Shown here: piece after piece, positions 24,205 through 35,063 of the stretch
Layout: the number at the start of each line of letters is the position of its first letter
How positions within the stretch are numbered: position 1 is the stretch's first letter
Assembly (NCBI GenBank): GCA_022510485.1
Contig: JAFLTI010000017.1
Coordinates: forward strand, 1 to 42,590
DNA length: 42,590 nt
Source: Lentimicrobiaceae bacterium
GTDB lineage: Bacteria > Bacteroidota > Bacteroidia > Bacteroidales > P3
Direction of reading: 5' to 3'
Notes under the pieces: model-generated
Told to the model about the DNA's origin: nothing
What the model saw: only the letters and a program-made list of their open reading frames with translations
Databases searched by the model: none
Translations under genes and position numbers: made by a program

Positions 24205-26211
24205 ATGAAAAGATTGTTTTTGTGTTGCCTCCTGCTTGTCGGGGCGATGGTCGGTTCGAGAGCGCAGAAGATAAACGATAATTCCATTCTGCTGATTATC
24301 GGTTCGGACACGACCACTCGCGGAGAGTTCTACAAGAGTTATACCCAGAACGCCAAGAAGGGAAAGACACTCGACAGCAAGACCGACTTGGAAAATTATC
24401 TGCAACTGTATATCAATTTCAGGCTTAAGATAGAGGCTGCCAAAGATGCCGGTTACGACACTATCAGGCTTCTGCAGGAAGAGTTTGGTAACTACCGCTT
24501 GCAGTTTGCCAAGCCCTACTTGCAAGATCAGGAGCTGGCGGAGGAACTCTATAAGGAAGCGTATGACCGTATGCTGTATAACATCGGTGCAAGGCATATC
24601 CTTTTTGCAGTGGACAAGTATGCCAAACCCGCCGATACGCAGGCTGCCTACGAAAAGAGTTTGGAAGTGCGCCAAAAACTTATGGACGGTGCCGATTTTT
24701 GCGATATGGTGATTCAGTATTCTTCGGAATACCGCCGTCCCAAGAACATGTTGCTGGCTCAAAAGACCGGCTACGAAGGGCTTTTGCCGTATATAACGGG
24801 CATGAGTATGGTCTATCCTTTTGAAAAGGCGTTGTATAACCTTAAGGTAGGCGAGATTTCCATGCCGGTGCGTACCCGCTACGGTTATCATCTGATTCAG
24901 ATGTTGGAAAAACGCCCGGCTTTGGGCAGGGTAAAATTCAGGCATATTATGGCGATGGGCATACCGGGAGATACGGCACAGCGGGCATTAGCCAAGATTA
25001 ATGCGATTTACGACAGTTTGCAGGCGGGTGCGAAGTTTTCGCACATGGCGGCGCAGTATTCCGAAGACCGTTCGTCTGCACCTCGTGGGGGCGAAGTGGT
25101 GCTGAATAAGTTAGATAGAATGTATCCCGAAGTGATTCAACAGCTTTTCTCGCTCAAGGAAGGGGAGTATTCCAAACCTTTCCCCTCTCGCTCGGGTTGG
25201 CATATCGTGCAGCTGGAAGAAAAAACAGGCGTGGAACCCTATGAAGAGGTACGTTCCTCTATCGTATATACTTTCGACAACGATCAAGAAAGAGGAATGA
25301 TTCCCGTTGCGGCAAAACAGAAAGAATTGCTGGCTCAGACCAATTGGAAGATAAACCAGAATGTGTGGAAAGAGGTGTTGAAATATCTGCCCGACACGGT
25401 GTCTGGAGATAAGTTGCCTAAAGATTCAATGGCTAATCCCAAATTGTTTGGCAAAACGCTCTTGGTATATGAAGGTAAAGACGTTTCGGTATGGCAGTTT
25501 ATGAAATTAGCAAGACAGCTGACCCGGCGCGATGTGGTGCTGGATCCCAAGGCGTGGTCGGAAGTTATGCTCAAAAACTTTTTAGGTTCGCAGGCTACCG
25601 TTTACGAACTTTCCATACTTGAACAGAAATATCCCGATTTTGCCGCCATGATGAAAGAATACCGCGACGGCATCTATCTGTTCGATATCAACAACCGCAC
25701 CGTATGGGGCAAGGCGGCTGACGATACGGTAGGATTGCAGGAATACTACGAAAGCCACAAGTCCAAGTATTTTTCGCCGGCAAAGGCGGTGGCTACCGTA
25801 TTTGAGTACAATGTGGCGAAAATCGATACGAAAGAGGTTCGCAAGCTTATGCAGAAAGCCTACAAGGAAAACTGGACGTTGAACAAACTCAAGACCGAAG
25901 CCTCGAAACTTTTCAGACCAAGCGATTTCCGCGTGGATTCCATGCAGTATCTGCAAGGCAAGAACAAATTTGTGGATAAGGTGGAATGGAAGCCCGGTCT
26001 TTCGTCTGACCTGCTCTCCGGTACGGATTCCAAGGCTTTTGTATGGATTCACGAGGTGATAGAACCCCGCCAGTACACCTTGGATGACGTGAGGGGTACG
26101 GTTATTACCGACTATCAGGGCAAGTTAGAAAAAGAGTGGATTAAGAAACTGAGGGATACCTACAAGGTAACGATAAACCAAGATGTGTTTAACAGCCTGC
26201 TGCCGCGCTAA
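24205..26211 (+). CDS. periplasmic PpiC-type peptidyl-prolyl isomerase/chaperone with two rotamase domains
   Basis: This 668-residue protein has a signal peptide (MKRLFLCCLLLVGAMVGSRA, then QKIND). A parvulin domain at about residues 125-235 (ARHILFAV, then GYHLIQMLEKRP) is followed by a second at about 245-345 (FRHIMAMGI, GGEVVLNKLDRMYPEV, GWHIVQLEEKTG). A long C-terminal part of about 300 residues is not recognised but contains PpiC-like helices and a KYFSPAKAVATVFEY segment. The start is taken at the ATG at 24205, where the signal peptide begins. It is likely an outer-membrane-protein folding factor. It is the first of three linked SurA/PpiC genes. Confidence 0.87.
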   Translation: MKRLFLCCLLLVGAMVGSRAQKINDNSILLIIGSDTTTRGEFYKSYTQNAKKGKTLDSKTDLENYLQLYINFRLKIEAAKDAGYDTIRLLQEEFGNYRLQFAKPYLQDQELAEELYKEAYDRMLYNIGARHILFAVDKYAKPADTQAAYEKSLEVRQKLMDGADFCDMVIQYSSEYRRPKNMLLAQKTGYEGLLPYITGMSMVYPFEKALYNLKVGEISMPVRTRYGYHLIQMLEKRPALGRVKFRHIMAMGIPGDTAQRALAKINAIYDSLQAGAKFSHMAAQYSEDRSSAPRGGEVVLNKLDRMYPEVIQQLFSLKEGEYSKPFPSRSGWHIVQLEEKTGVEPYEEVRSSIVYTFDNDQERGMIPVAAKQKELLAQTNWKINQNVWKEVLKYLPDTVSGDKLPKDSMANPKLFGKTLLVYEGKDVSVWQFMKLARQLTRRDVVLDPKAWSEVMLKNFLGSQATVYELSILEQKYPDFAAMMKEYRDGIYLFDINNRTVWGKAADDTVGLQEYYESHKSKYFSPAKAVATVFEYNVAKIDTKEVRKLMQKAYKENWTLNKLKTEASKLFRPSDFRVDSMQYLQGKNKFVDKVEWKPGLSSDLLSGTDSKAFVWIHEVIEPRQYTLDDVRGTVITDYQGKLEKEWIKKLRDTYKVTINQDVFNSLLPR

Positions 26212-27058
26212 AAAACTTTTGTTGGCGATACCGCTTTGCGCCTTGTTGGCGGTTTCCTGCCGCCCCCGTCAAAATATGCCTTTTGATGCGGTGGCGAGGG
26301 TTGGAAACGAATATCTTACGGAGGCTGAGCTGCACCGTATGATGCCTGCCGGCGTACTGCCTGCCGACAGTGCCGATGTGGCGCAGAAAAAAATATCGGC
26401 ATGGGTGGCGCATCAAGTGCTGCTGAATAAGGCGCAGCACAATATAGACGAGCTGGAGGCGGGCATAGAAGAACAGATAGCCCAATACCGCGAGTCGCTC
26501 TTGATTTTTTCTTACGAGAACAAGGTTACGCAACACTTGCTCGATACGGTGGTTTCCGATAAGGAGATAGAAGACTACTACAAGGCAAATCAGTCGCAGT
26601 TTGTGCTTAAGAGCAATATAGTGCGTACCCGCTTTGCCAAGGTGAGCAAGACCTCCAAAGATGCCCCGCAGATAAAGCGCGAGCTTTTTACCGTTCCCTT
26701 TGAAGAAAGCAATCTGCTGAACCTGTCGGAACTGTGCCGCCGCAGCGCGGAAAACTGCTATCTTGACGATGAACGCTGGATTTTCTTTAACGACCTGTTG
26801 CGCGAGGTGCCTATTCAAACCTATAATCAGGAATCGTTTTTGCGCAACAACCGGAACATAGAGGTGAATGCGGGTGATTATTGGTATTACGTAACGATTG
26901 TGGATTTCAAGGTAAGGGATATGATTTCGCCCATCTCGTTTGAAAAAGACAGGATACGTGCCATTATCCTCAATCAGCGCAAGCAGGAGATTCAGCGTGC
27001 TATGGAAGAAGACTTGCTTGAAGAAGCCTTGAAGTCGGGACAAATCGAATATTACTGA
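26183..27058 (+). CDS. lipoprotein, SurA-like chaperone without a rotamase domain
   Basis: This 291-residue protein overlaps the preceding gene by 29 bases. A short basic N-terminus and hydrophobic stretch end in a lipobox (LLAVSC, Cys at about residue 26). The next part reads like the N-terminal chaperone domain of SurA/PpiC proteins (VARVGNEYLTEAELHRMMP, AQKKISAWVAHQVLLNKA, VVSDKEIEDYYKANQSQF), and the C-terminal helix MEEDLLEEALKSGQIEYY is SurA-like. No parvulin domain is visible. Similar short members follow PpiC genes in other Bacteroidota. It is probably an outer-membrane-facing partner of its two neighbours; the exact role is inferred. Confidence 0.75.
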   Translation: MCLTACCRAKKLLLAIPLCALLAVSCRPRQNMPFDAVARVGNEYLTEAELHRMMPAGVLPADSADVAQKKISAWVAHQVLLNKAQHNIDELEAGIEEQIAQYRESLLIFSYENKVTQHLLDTVVSDKEIEDYYKANQSQFVLKSNIVRTRFAKVSKTSKDAPQIKRELFTVPFEESNLLNLSELCRRSAENCYLDDERWIFFNDLLREVPIQTYNQESFLRNNRNIEVNAGDYWYYVTIVDFKVRDMISPISFEKDRIRAIILNQRKQEIQRAMEEDLLEEALKSGQIEYY

Positions 27059-27063
27059 TTAAG

Positions 27064-28611
27064 ATGAATACGGTAAAAAACAGCTTGAAAACAGGCCGGT
27101 TCTTACTTGCTTTTCTGTTTGGCGTGCTTTCCTTTTCGTGCGTTTTTGCCGAAAGGGCGCCGTTTTTAGACAACGATACGGTGGAGGATTCTAAAAAGTT
27201 CGGAAGACTTAAAAAGTCTGAAGAAAGCAGGGTGAAGCCTATCGTGGATTCGTCTTTGCTGCATTTTACGGGAGAGGGTAATTCGATGCCTGACCGTAGT
27301 GTTGAAAAGGAGGCGGAAGTTGCGGCGGAAGATGCCGGTTGGGTGGTGGATGAGATTGTGGCGGTTATCGGCACCAAAAAAGTAAAGCTGTCGGATGTGG
27401 AGCGTTCCTTGGAAAATATGCGTGCCAGCGGTATGCCTCAAACGGAAGATTCCCGCTGCGAGGCTTTGGAATCGCTTATGGTTTCGGCGCTCTACGAATT
27501 GCAGGCAGACGAAGACAGTATTCAGGTGGGCGAGGCTGAGGTGGAGCAGGAATTGGAATCCCGCTTGCGGTATTTTATAGACCAGATCGGTTCCCGCGAA
27601 AAATTGGAGGAATTTTACGGAAAGACCATTCTCCAAATAAAGGAGGAGTATCGGGAAATGATACGCAAGGGCATTGTTGCCATGCGTATGGAGGCTAAGA
27701 TAACCGAAGACATCAAGGTTACGCCCAGCGAGGTAAAACGCTTTTATAATACGCTTGACCGCGACAGTATTCCTCTTGTGCCGCTTAAGTTCGAGCTGCT
27801 GTACATCACGCGCAAGCCGCGTATCAGTTTAGACGAACGCCAGATAGCCCGTCAGCGGTTAACGGAGATACGGGAACGTATAGAAAAAGGGGAGTCGTTT
27901 AAGTCGATGGCAGCCCTGTATTCGCAAGACCCCGGTTCGGCAAAGCGCGGGGGCGAGTTGGGCTATGGCGGCAGGGGCGACTGGACAAGCGAGTTTGAGT
28001 CGATGGCTTTCAGTCTGCCGGTGGGCGAGCTTTCTCCCGTGTTTGAGAGTCAGTTCGGTTTTCATATTTTAGAAGTTTTGGACCGCAAGGGCGAGATGGT
28101 TAAGGTGCGCCATATCCTTATCCGTCCCGAGGCGTCTGACATGGATTTGATACGGACCCAGCGGGAGCTTGATTCGGTTGCCGAACTGATACGCAACGGC
28201 ACCTTTACCTTTAAGGAGGCGGTGGGGCTGTTTTCTGACGAAGCCGGAGCGCAGGGCGACGGAGTATATCTTAGCCCGATAACGCGTAAGCCGAGTTATA
28301 CGGCAGAAGAACTGGAACCTATGGTGTTTCTTTCCATACAGAATATGGAAGAAGGCGAGAATACCAACGCTCTTTTGTATCAGACACAGGACAACCAACC
28401 CGCATTCCGTATCTTTTATGTAAAACGCCGCGTGTCGCCTCACCGTGCGGATATAAAGGCAGACTACGACCTGATTTATGAAATGGCTTTGGAAAAAGCC
28501 AAGGCGGATGCCATGAAAAAATGGATGACCAACAAGATTGCCAATACGTATGTGCGGGTAATGGACCGTTACAAGAACTGTAAATTCATGTACCGATGGA
28601 AGAATCTTTAA
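27064..28611 (+). CDS. SurA-type periplasmic peptidyl-prolyl isomerase
   Basis: This 515-residue protein has a signal peptide (FLLAFLFGVLSFSCVFA). The SurA N-terminal chaperone domain is at about residues 92-230 (VDEIVAVIGTKKVKLSDVERSLENMRASGMPQ). Two parvulin domains follow: about 245-345 (FELLYITRKPR, DPGSAKRGGELGYGG, QFGFHILEVLDRKGEM) and about 350-460 (VRHILIRPEAS, FSDEAGAQGDGVYL). The layout is that of SurA, which escorts unfolded outer-membrane proteins across the periplasm. It starts 5 bases after the lipoprotein stop, and its end overlaps the MoxR gene by 16 bases. Confidence 0.9.
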   Translation: MNTVKNSLKTGRFLLAFLFGVLSFSCVFAERAPFLDNDTVEDSKKFGRLKKSEESRVKPIVDSSLLHFTGEGNSMPDRSVEKEAEVAAEDAGWVVDEIVAVIGTKKVKLSDVERSLENMRASGMPQTEDSRCEALESLMVSALYELQADEDSIQVGEAEVEQELESRLRYFIDQIGSREKLEEFYGKTILQIKEEYREMIRKGIVAMRMEAKITEDIKVTPSEVKRFYNTLDRDSIPLVPLKFELLYITRKPRISLDERQIARQRLTEIRERIEKGESFKSMAALYSQDPGSAKRGGELGYGGRGDWTSEFESMAFSLPVGELSPVFESQFGFHILEVLDRKGEMVKVRHILIRPEASDMDLIRTQRELDSVAELIRNGTFTFKEAVGLFSDEAGAQGDGVYLSPITRKPSYTAEELEPMVFLSIQNMEEGENTNALLYQTQDNQPAFRIFYVKRRVSPHRADIKADYDLIYEMALEKAKADAMKKWMTNKIANTYVRVMDRYKNCKFMYRWKNL

Positions 28612-29573
28612 TCTACTATAAAGATCAGGTGGAGGCATTGAAGGCATTGGCGGAACGCTATGCCGCGCTGCGCGGGGAAATTGCCCGACAGATTGTGGGG
28701 CAGGAAGAAGCGGTGGAATCGATTCTGATTTCCGTTTTTAGCCGTGGCCATGCGTTGCTGGTGGGGGTGCCGGGTTTGGCAAAGACGCTCTTGGTGCAAA
28801 CTATGGCAAAGGTGATGGACTTGAGTTTTTCGCGTATTCAGTTTACGCCCGACCTGATGCCTTCCGACATTACCGGTTCCGAAATTTTGGATCACGACCG
28901 AAACTATAAATTTATCAAAGGCCCTGTGTTTGCCCATATTGTGTTGGCAGACGAGATAAACCGTACTCCGCCCAAAACGCAGGCGGCTCTTTTGGAAGCC
29001 ATGCAGGAAAAGAGCGTTACGGTGGGCGGCAATACCTATGCGCTGCCTGAACCTTTCTTTGTTTTGGCTACGCAGAACCCTATCGAGCAGGAGGGAACCT
29101 ATCCCTTGCCCGAAGCTCAGTTAGACCGCTTTATGTTTCAAATCAGCCTTGATTATCCGGCTTTGCAGGAGGAGATAGGTATCGTAAAGGCTACCACTTT
29201 GGATGAGCAGGTTTCGTTAAGGGCTTTGATGAGCGAAAGGGAGATTTCGTATTTTCAGCATCTTATCCGGCAGATACCGGTTCCCGACCCGCTTTACGAA
29301 TATGCGGTTAAATTAGTGTCCTCCACACGCCCGCACTTGCCGGATGCGCCCGAGATTACCAAGAAATACATTTCGTGGGGTGCCGGTCCGCGTGCCTCGC
29401 AATACCTTATTATCGGCGCCAAGTGCCATGCGGCATTGCACGGTAAGTTCAGCCCCGACAAAGATGACGTAAGGGCGGTAGCCTTGTCGGTGCTTCGCCA
29501 CCGCGTAGTAAAAAACTACAAGGCAGAAGCCGAAGGTATCTCTATCGACACCCTGCTTTCGGAATTAATCTAG
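28596..29573 (+). CDS. MoxR-family AAA+ ATPase
   Basis: This 325-residue protein has Walker A GVPGLAKTLL, Walker B VLADEINRTPPKTQAALLEAMQE, sensor 1 ATQNPIEQEGTYPLPEAQLDRF and the C-terminal AAA lid (SWGAGPRASQYLI). MoxR ATPases act as chaperones for protein complexes and normally precede a DUF58 gene and von Willebrand A genes. Here none follows: the next gene is a HigA-like antitoxin and then the opposite strand. The start ATG at 28596 lies inside the end of the surA gene, so the genes are translationally linked. Confidence 0.93.
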   Translation: MEESLIYYKDQVEALKALAERYAALRGEIARQIVGQEEAVESILISVFSRGHALLVGVPGLAKTLLVQTMAKVMDLSFSRIQFTPDLMPSDITGSEILDHDRNYKFIKGPVFAHIVLADEINRTPPKTQAALLEAMQEKSVTVGGNTYALPEPFFVLATQNPIEQEGTYPLPEAQLDRFMFQISLDYPALQEEIGIVKATTLDEQVSLRALMSEREISYFQHLIRQIPVPDPLYEYAVKLVSSTRPHLPDAPEITKKYISWGAGPRASQYLIIGAKCHAALHGKFSPDKDDVRAVALSVLRHRVVKNYKAEAEGISIDTLLSELI

Positions 29574-29615
29574 TAGCTCTGTTCTTCAGTTTACGAATTA
29601 TCAAATTTGCGAATT

Positions 29616-29915
29616 ATGAAAAAGAACAACCCGATACATCCGGGAGAGATGATAAAGGATGAAATAGAGTATCGTGGTATTGCGCAGAAGGATTTGGCAA
29701 AAGAAATAGGCATACCTGCCTCGGTGCTGAACGAGGTATTGAACGGCAAGCGTGCGGTTACTACGGAATACGCCCTGCTTTTGGAGGCTGCGCTCGGCAT
29801 AGAGGCTGATTTATGGCTGAAACTGCAAATGGATTATAACAAACAGGTGGCAAAATCAAATCCTACCTTTTTGGCGCGTTTAACCAAAATCCGCCAAGTG
29901 GCAGCCTGTCTTTGA
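29616..29915 (+). CDS. HigA-family addiction module antitoxin, orphan
   Basis: This 99-residue protein is a helix-turn-helix regulator of the HigA family: N-terminal IHPGEMIKDEIEYRGIAQKDLAKEIGIPASVLNEVLNGKRAVT, then LLLEAALGIEADLWLKLQMDYN. Such antitoxins repress their operon and neutralise HigB. No HigB-like gene lies beside it; upstream is moxR (42 bases) and downstream, 4 bases on, the convergent thiF. The start is at 29616 (ATG); the earlier TTG is unlikely. It may be a remnant of a module or a regulator with a new role. Confidence 0.85.
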   Translation: MKKNNPIHPGEMIKDEIEYRGIAQKDLAKEIGIPASVLNEVLNGKRAVTTEYALLLEAALGIEADLWLKLQMDYNKQVAKSNPTFLARLTKIRQVAACL

Positions 29916-29919
29916 TAAA

Positions 29920-30687
29920 TTACTTTCCTGTTAATCGCCTAAACCTTTCCAACGAAATTTTTCTGCCGGTGGCGGAGGCTTGAAGATGTAGGCAGTGTGT
30001 CTGCAAGGAGAGGAGGTTGCCGGTAAAGAGGCGGTTTGCCAACGCCGGTTGCAGACCGCTTAAGAGGCGGATACATTCGTGCGACTGCATGGCGGCAATC
30101 CATGCCGGGAGAGGACCGATAACCCCTCTTGGAGCATCGTTAGCCCGGCTTTCTTCTTCGGGAAAAAGACAGCGGTAGGTGGCGGAATCCTTATCGAAAT
30201 TGAACACGGCAAGCTGCCCCGAGTATTCGCAGATGCTGCCGTAAACAAAAGGTATTCCAAGCCCCACCGACAAATCGTTCATCAAGTAGCGAGCCTTCGC
30301 CTTGTCGCTGCCGTCTACGATAATATCGCAACCCTTGGCAATCGCCAGCGCATTCTCCTCGTTCAAAAAAACAGGGTGTATCTCGATTTCTGTTTCGGAA
30401 TTCAAGCGTTCAAGACTTTGCTTGGCACATTCGGCTTTGAGCAATCCCACTTGGTCTTCCCGGTAAAGAATCTGACGTTGCAGGTTGCTCAACGAAACGG
30501 TATCTCCGTCTGCCAACACCAATTTGCCTATACCGGCGGCACAGAGCAGGGGCGCGATATGCCCTCCCAGCCCTCCCAAGCCTACTAACAAAACCGTTTT
30601 CTTGCCCAAGCGTTCCTGATTGGCTTGGGTAAAATCGGGCAAGGAAAGGTGCCGTGCGTAGCGTTCCTGCAATTTATTTTGCATCAT
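29920..30687 (-). CDS. thiF: ThiF/MoeB-family adenylyltransferase, atypical
   Basis: This 255-residue E1-like enzyme has the nucleotide site GLGGLGG (residues 36-42), NLQRQ (68-72) and VDGSDKAKARYLMND with the expected aspartate near 128. In ThiF/MoeB the following part carries CxxC zinc pairs and a cysteine used for sulfur transfer. Here only C173 (YRCLFP) remains of the first pair. The stretch before GVIGPL, where a cysteine is usual (E. coli ThiF Cys184), reads RANDAPR. The C-terminus ends without a CxxC. It lies last in the thi operon and overlaps thiH by 14 bases. Position argues for ThiF, while the lost cysteines argue for a changed chemistry. Confidence 0.8.
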   Translation of the reverse strand: MMQNKLQERYARHLSLPDFTQANQERLGKKTVLLVGLGGLGGHIAPLLCAAGIGKLVLADGDTVSLSNLQRQILYREDQVGLLKAECAKQSLERLNSETEIEIHPVFLNEENALAIAKGCDIIVDGSDKAKARYLMNDLSVGLGIPFVYGSICEYSGQLAVFNFDKDSATYRCLFPEEESRANDAPRGVIGPLPAWIAAMQSHECIRLLSGLQPALANRLFTGNLLSLQTHCLHLQASATGRKISLERFRRLTGK

Positions 30688-31813
30688 ATACTTTATCCCA
30701 ATCTTTCCAGACCACTTCGTAGCCCTGCGCTTCTATCATCTTTTTCATTTCTTGGGGCGAGCGCGTATCGTTGGTGGCAAACTGCGCCGTTTCGGTATTG
30801 GGGTGGGCGTAGCCCCCCGGATCGGTTTGAGAACCGGCGCTGATGGAGGTAATGCCGAGCGAAACCATGTGGTTTCGGAAATCGGGGCTTTCGCGTGTGG
30901 TGAGCGACATTTCCACATCATCGTCTAAGAGGCGGAAAGCCCAAATCATTTGGGCAAACTCCCTGTCGCTCACCACGTGTTGAGGCTGAAATCCATCGCC
31001 TTCGTGAGGTCGCATACGCGGAAAAGCCACGCAATACTTAGAACGCCAGTAGGTCTTTTGCAGGTGTTTGAGGTGCAGCGCCATACAAAACGCTTCGATA
31101 CGCCAGTCTTCCAATCCCAACAAAGCCCCCAATCCAATCTTGTTTACGTTAGCCGCGCCAAGGCGGTCGTGGGTGTTGAGCCTCCATTCGTAATCGCGCT
31201 TCATACCGGCAGGGTGATAGAATCCGTAGCGTTCCCGGTTGTAGGTTTCTTGATACACATACACCGCGTGCAGACCGCTTTTACGCAAGCGTGCGTAGTC
31301 GGGAGTGTCCATCGGCTGCACCTCTAACGAAATCTGTGCGAAATGAGGCGCAATAAGCTGCATGGCGTGTTCCAGATAGTCTATGCCGGCTTGTTTTGGG
31401 GCTTCTCCGGTAAGCAAAAGAATATGTTCGTAGCCCATTTTCTTGAGCACCTCACATTCTTCCATAATCTGCCCGTCGCTGAGCGTAACCCTCGTAAATT
31501 TGTTCTTATGGTTAAAGCCGCAGTAGATACAGTGGTTGGTGCATTCGTTGCTCAAATAGAGCGGAATGTAGAACTGTATGGTCTTGCCGAACTTCTTTTG
31601 GGTGGCGATACGGCTCAGTCCCGCCATAGCTTCCATATAAGGCGCTTTGGAGGCGGCAGGGCTAACCAATGCCTTGAAATCTTCTAAGTCTATTTCCGCA
31701 CCGGGGGTGCGGGCTTTAGACAGGGCGCGCTCCACATCGGCATCTGTCTTGGCGTAGATGCCGCTGCCGATTTCGTTCCAGCTGTAATCTTTCAATACAT
31801 CCGAAAATACCAT
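30674..31813 (-). CDS. thiH: 2-iminoacetate synthase (tyrosine lyase)
   Basis: This 379-residue radical-SAM enzyme cleaves tyrosine to dehydroglycine (2-iminoacetate) and p-cresol for thiazole synthesis. The cluster motif CTNHCIYC (C91, C95, C98) and the following GFNHKNKF fit ThiH, as do LLTGEAPKQAG, VYQETYNRERYGFYHPAGMKRDYEWRL and SAGSQTDPGGY. It lies 19 bases after thiC and before thiF. It works with ThiG and needs SAM and a 4Fe-4S cluster. Confidence 0.94.
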   Translation of the reverse strand: MVFSDVLKDYSWNEIGSGIYAKTDADVERALSKARTPGAEIDLEDFKALVSPAASKAPYMEAMAGLSRIATQKKFGKTIQFYIPLYLSNECTNHCIYCGFNHKNKFTRVTLSDGQIMEECEVLKKMGYEHILLLTGEAPKQAGIDYLEHAMQLIAPHFAQISLEVQPMDTPDYARLRKSGLHAVYVYQETYNRERYGFYHPAGMKRDYEWRLNTHDRLGAANVNKIGLGALLGLEDWRIEAFCMALHLKHLQKTYWRSKYCVAFPRMRPHEGDGFQPQHVVSDREFAQMIWAFRLLDDDVEMSLTTRESPDFRNHMVSLGITSISAGSQTDPGGYAHPNTETAQFATNDTRSPQEMKKMIEAQGYEVVWKDWDKVYDAK

Positions 31814-31832
31814 AGGTATGTTCCTTTCCTGA

Positions 31833-33623
<1,791 letters not shown>

Positions 33624-33629
33624 TCAAGA

Positions 33630-34397
33630 TTAATCTAAGAAAGAAGTGAGCGGGCTGCTGGCTTGGGCGGTAAAGCTTTCGTCTGCCGGTTTGGCTTCAA
33701 ATGCCATACGGCCTGCCTCTATCGCGAGCTTGAAAGATTTTGCCATGCTTACCGGGTTGCCGGCAATGGCGGCGGCAGTGTTGAGCATTACCGCGTCGGC
33801 ACCCATTTCCATAGCCTGCGAGGCGTGCGAGGGTCTGCCGATACCGGCGTCCACAATAACGGGAACACGGCTTTGGTTGATGATAATCTGCAACATATCC
33901 TTGTTGCGGATGCCCATATTGCTGCCGATAGGAGCCGCCAAAGGCATTACGGTGGCAACCCCCACCTCTTCCAAAAGCTTGCACAGCACAGGGTCTGCCT
34001 GCACGTAGGGCAATACCACAAAGCCTTGCTTTACCAATTCTTCGGCAGCTTTAAGCGTTTCTACCGGGTCGGGCAGCAAGTATTTGGGGTCGGGATGGAT
34101 TTCGAGTTTTACCCAGTTCGTACCCAAGGCTTCTTTTGCCAACTGTGCCGCCAAGATGGCTTCTTCGGCGGTGCGCGCACCCGAAGTGTTGGGCAAAAAG
34201 ACTACGTTGCAGTTTCGGATATGCGCCATCATATCGTCTTGTTCGTTGGCGGTGTCGATGCGTTTGAGGGCGGCGGTTACCATCTGCGCTCCGGAAGCCT
34301 TGATGGCATCTTCCATTACTTGATTGGAGCTGTATTTGCCTGTTCCCATAATAAGCCGGGAGCTGAACTCTTTGCCGGCGATAACCAGATTCTTCAT
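33630..34397 (-). CDS. thiG: thiazole synthase
   Basis: This 255-residue barrel enzyme joins deoxyxylulose phosphate, dehydroglycine and sulfur from ThiS thiocarboxylate into the thiazole. Visible motifs are [35 protein letters not shown], the lysine region [28 protein letters not shown] and [26 protein letters not shown]. It starts 15 bases after thiE. The sulfur carrier ThiS that it needs is not encoded in this window. Confidence 0.96.
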   Translation of the reverse strand: MKNLVIAGKEFSSRLIMGTGKYSSNQVMEDAIKASGAQMVTAALKRIDTANEQDDMMAHIRNCNVVFLPNTSGARTAEEAILAAQLAKEALGTNWVKLEIHPDPKYLLPDPVETLKAAEELVKQGFVVLPYVQADPVLCKLLEEVGVATVMPLAAPIGSNMGIRNKDMLQIIINQSRVPVIVDAGIGRPSHASQAMEMGADAVMLNTAAAIAGNPVSMAKSFKLAIEAGRMAFEAKPADESFTAQASSPLTSFLD

Positions 34398-34412
34398 ATA
34401 GCGTAAGTTTTT

Positions 34413-35063
34413 TTAGCGTGTAAAAGGTTTTGCCAAGGCTGCGGCTTCTGCCTGAGGTTCATGTGCGTTGAGCAAGGCGGAACTTACTGCTATGCCGTCT
34501 ACTCCGCAAGCCTGCAAATCGGCTGCGTCCTGACTGTTGATGCCGCCTATGGCATAGACGGGTATGCCAAGACCCTGCTGCCGAGCCTGTGTCATTAAAC
34601 GTTTATAGCCTTCAAGCCCGAGCAAGGGGCTAAGTTTTTCTTTGGTGGAGGTAAAGCGAAAAGGACCCAGCCCGATATAGTTTGCCCCTTGTCGGGCAAG
34701 GTGCAGCATATCCTGCAGGGTGTTTGCCGTTCCTCCTATAAGGAAACCCTTTCCCAAACGCCGGCGCGCCTGTTCAATCGGCATATCGTGTTTGCCCAGA
34801 TGAACGCCGTCGGCCTTTAATCCGGCGGCAAGCTCCACGCGGTCGTCTATTACAAACAAGGCACCGTATTCCTTGCAGGCTTGCTGTACCTGCTGCGCCA
34901 TCTGCCACAGCTCTGCCTCAGGCAACTCTTCCTTGCAGCGGAACTGAATCCAGCGGACACCTGCCTTAAGGGCTTTTTCTGCCGATTCGCTTAAACTGAT
35001 GCCGGCAGCCTTATGGGTTATGAACTGCAAGGGCGGAAGCATTTTGAAACGGTCTATATCCAC
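34413..35063 (-). CDS. thiE: thiamin-phosphate synthase
   Basis: This 216-residue protein couples the pyrimidine diphosphate and thiazole phosphate. Motifs: VRWIQFRCKEE, LFVIDDRVELAAGLKADGVHLGKHDMP, the loop YIGLGPFRFTSTKEKLSPLLGLEGY, and IPVYAIGGINSQDAADLQACGVDGIAVSSALL. It overlaps the preceding thiE-like gene by 10 bases. It is the better candidate for the true ThiE of the two paralogues here. Confidence 0.93.
   Translation of the reverse strand: MDIDRFKMLPPLQFITHKAAGISLSESAEKALKAGVRWIQFRCKEELPEAELWQMAQQVQQACKEYGALFVIDDRVELAAGLKADGVHLGKHDMPIEQARRRLGKGFLIGGTANTLQDMLHLARQGANYIGLGPFRFTSTKEKLSPLLGLEGYKRLMTQARQQGLGIPVYAIGGINSQDAADLQACGVDGIAVSSALLNAHEPQAEAAALAKPFTR

Noticed and set aside
23187-24317. 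376-codon minus-strand open frame opposite guaB
   Set aside because: It is a shadow of the guaB coding bias; guaB itself is certain and the frame has no family motifs.
3-29915. Toxin at 3-212 and HigA-like antitoxin at 29616 as one module
   Set aside because: They lie 29 kb apart with unrelated operons between; the toxin's partner is more likely just left of the window.
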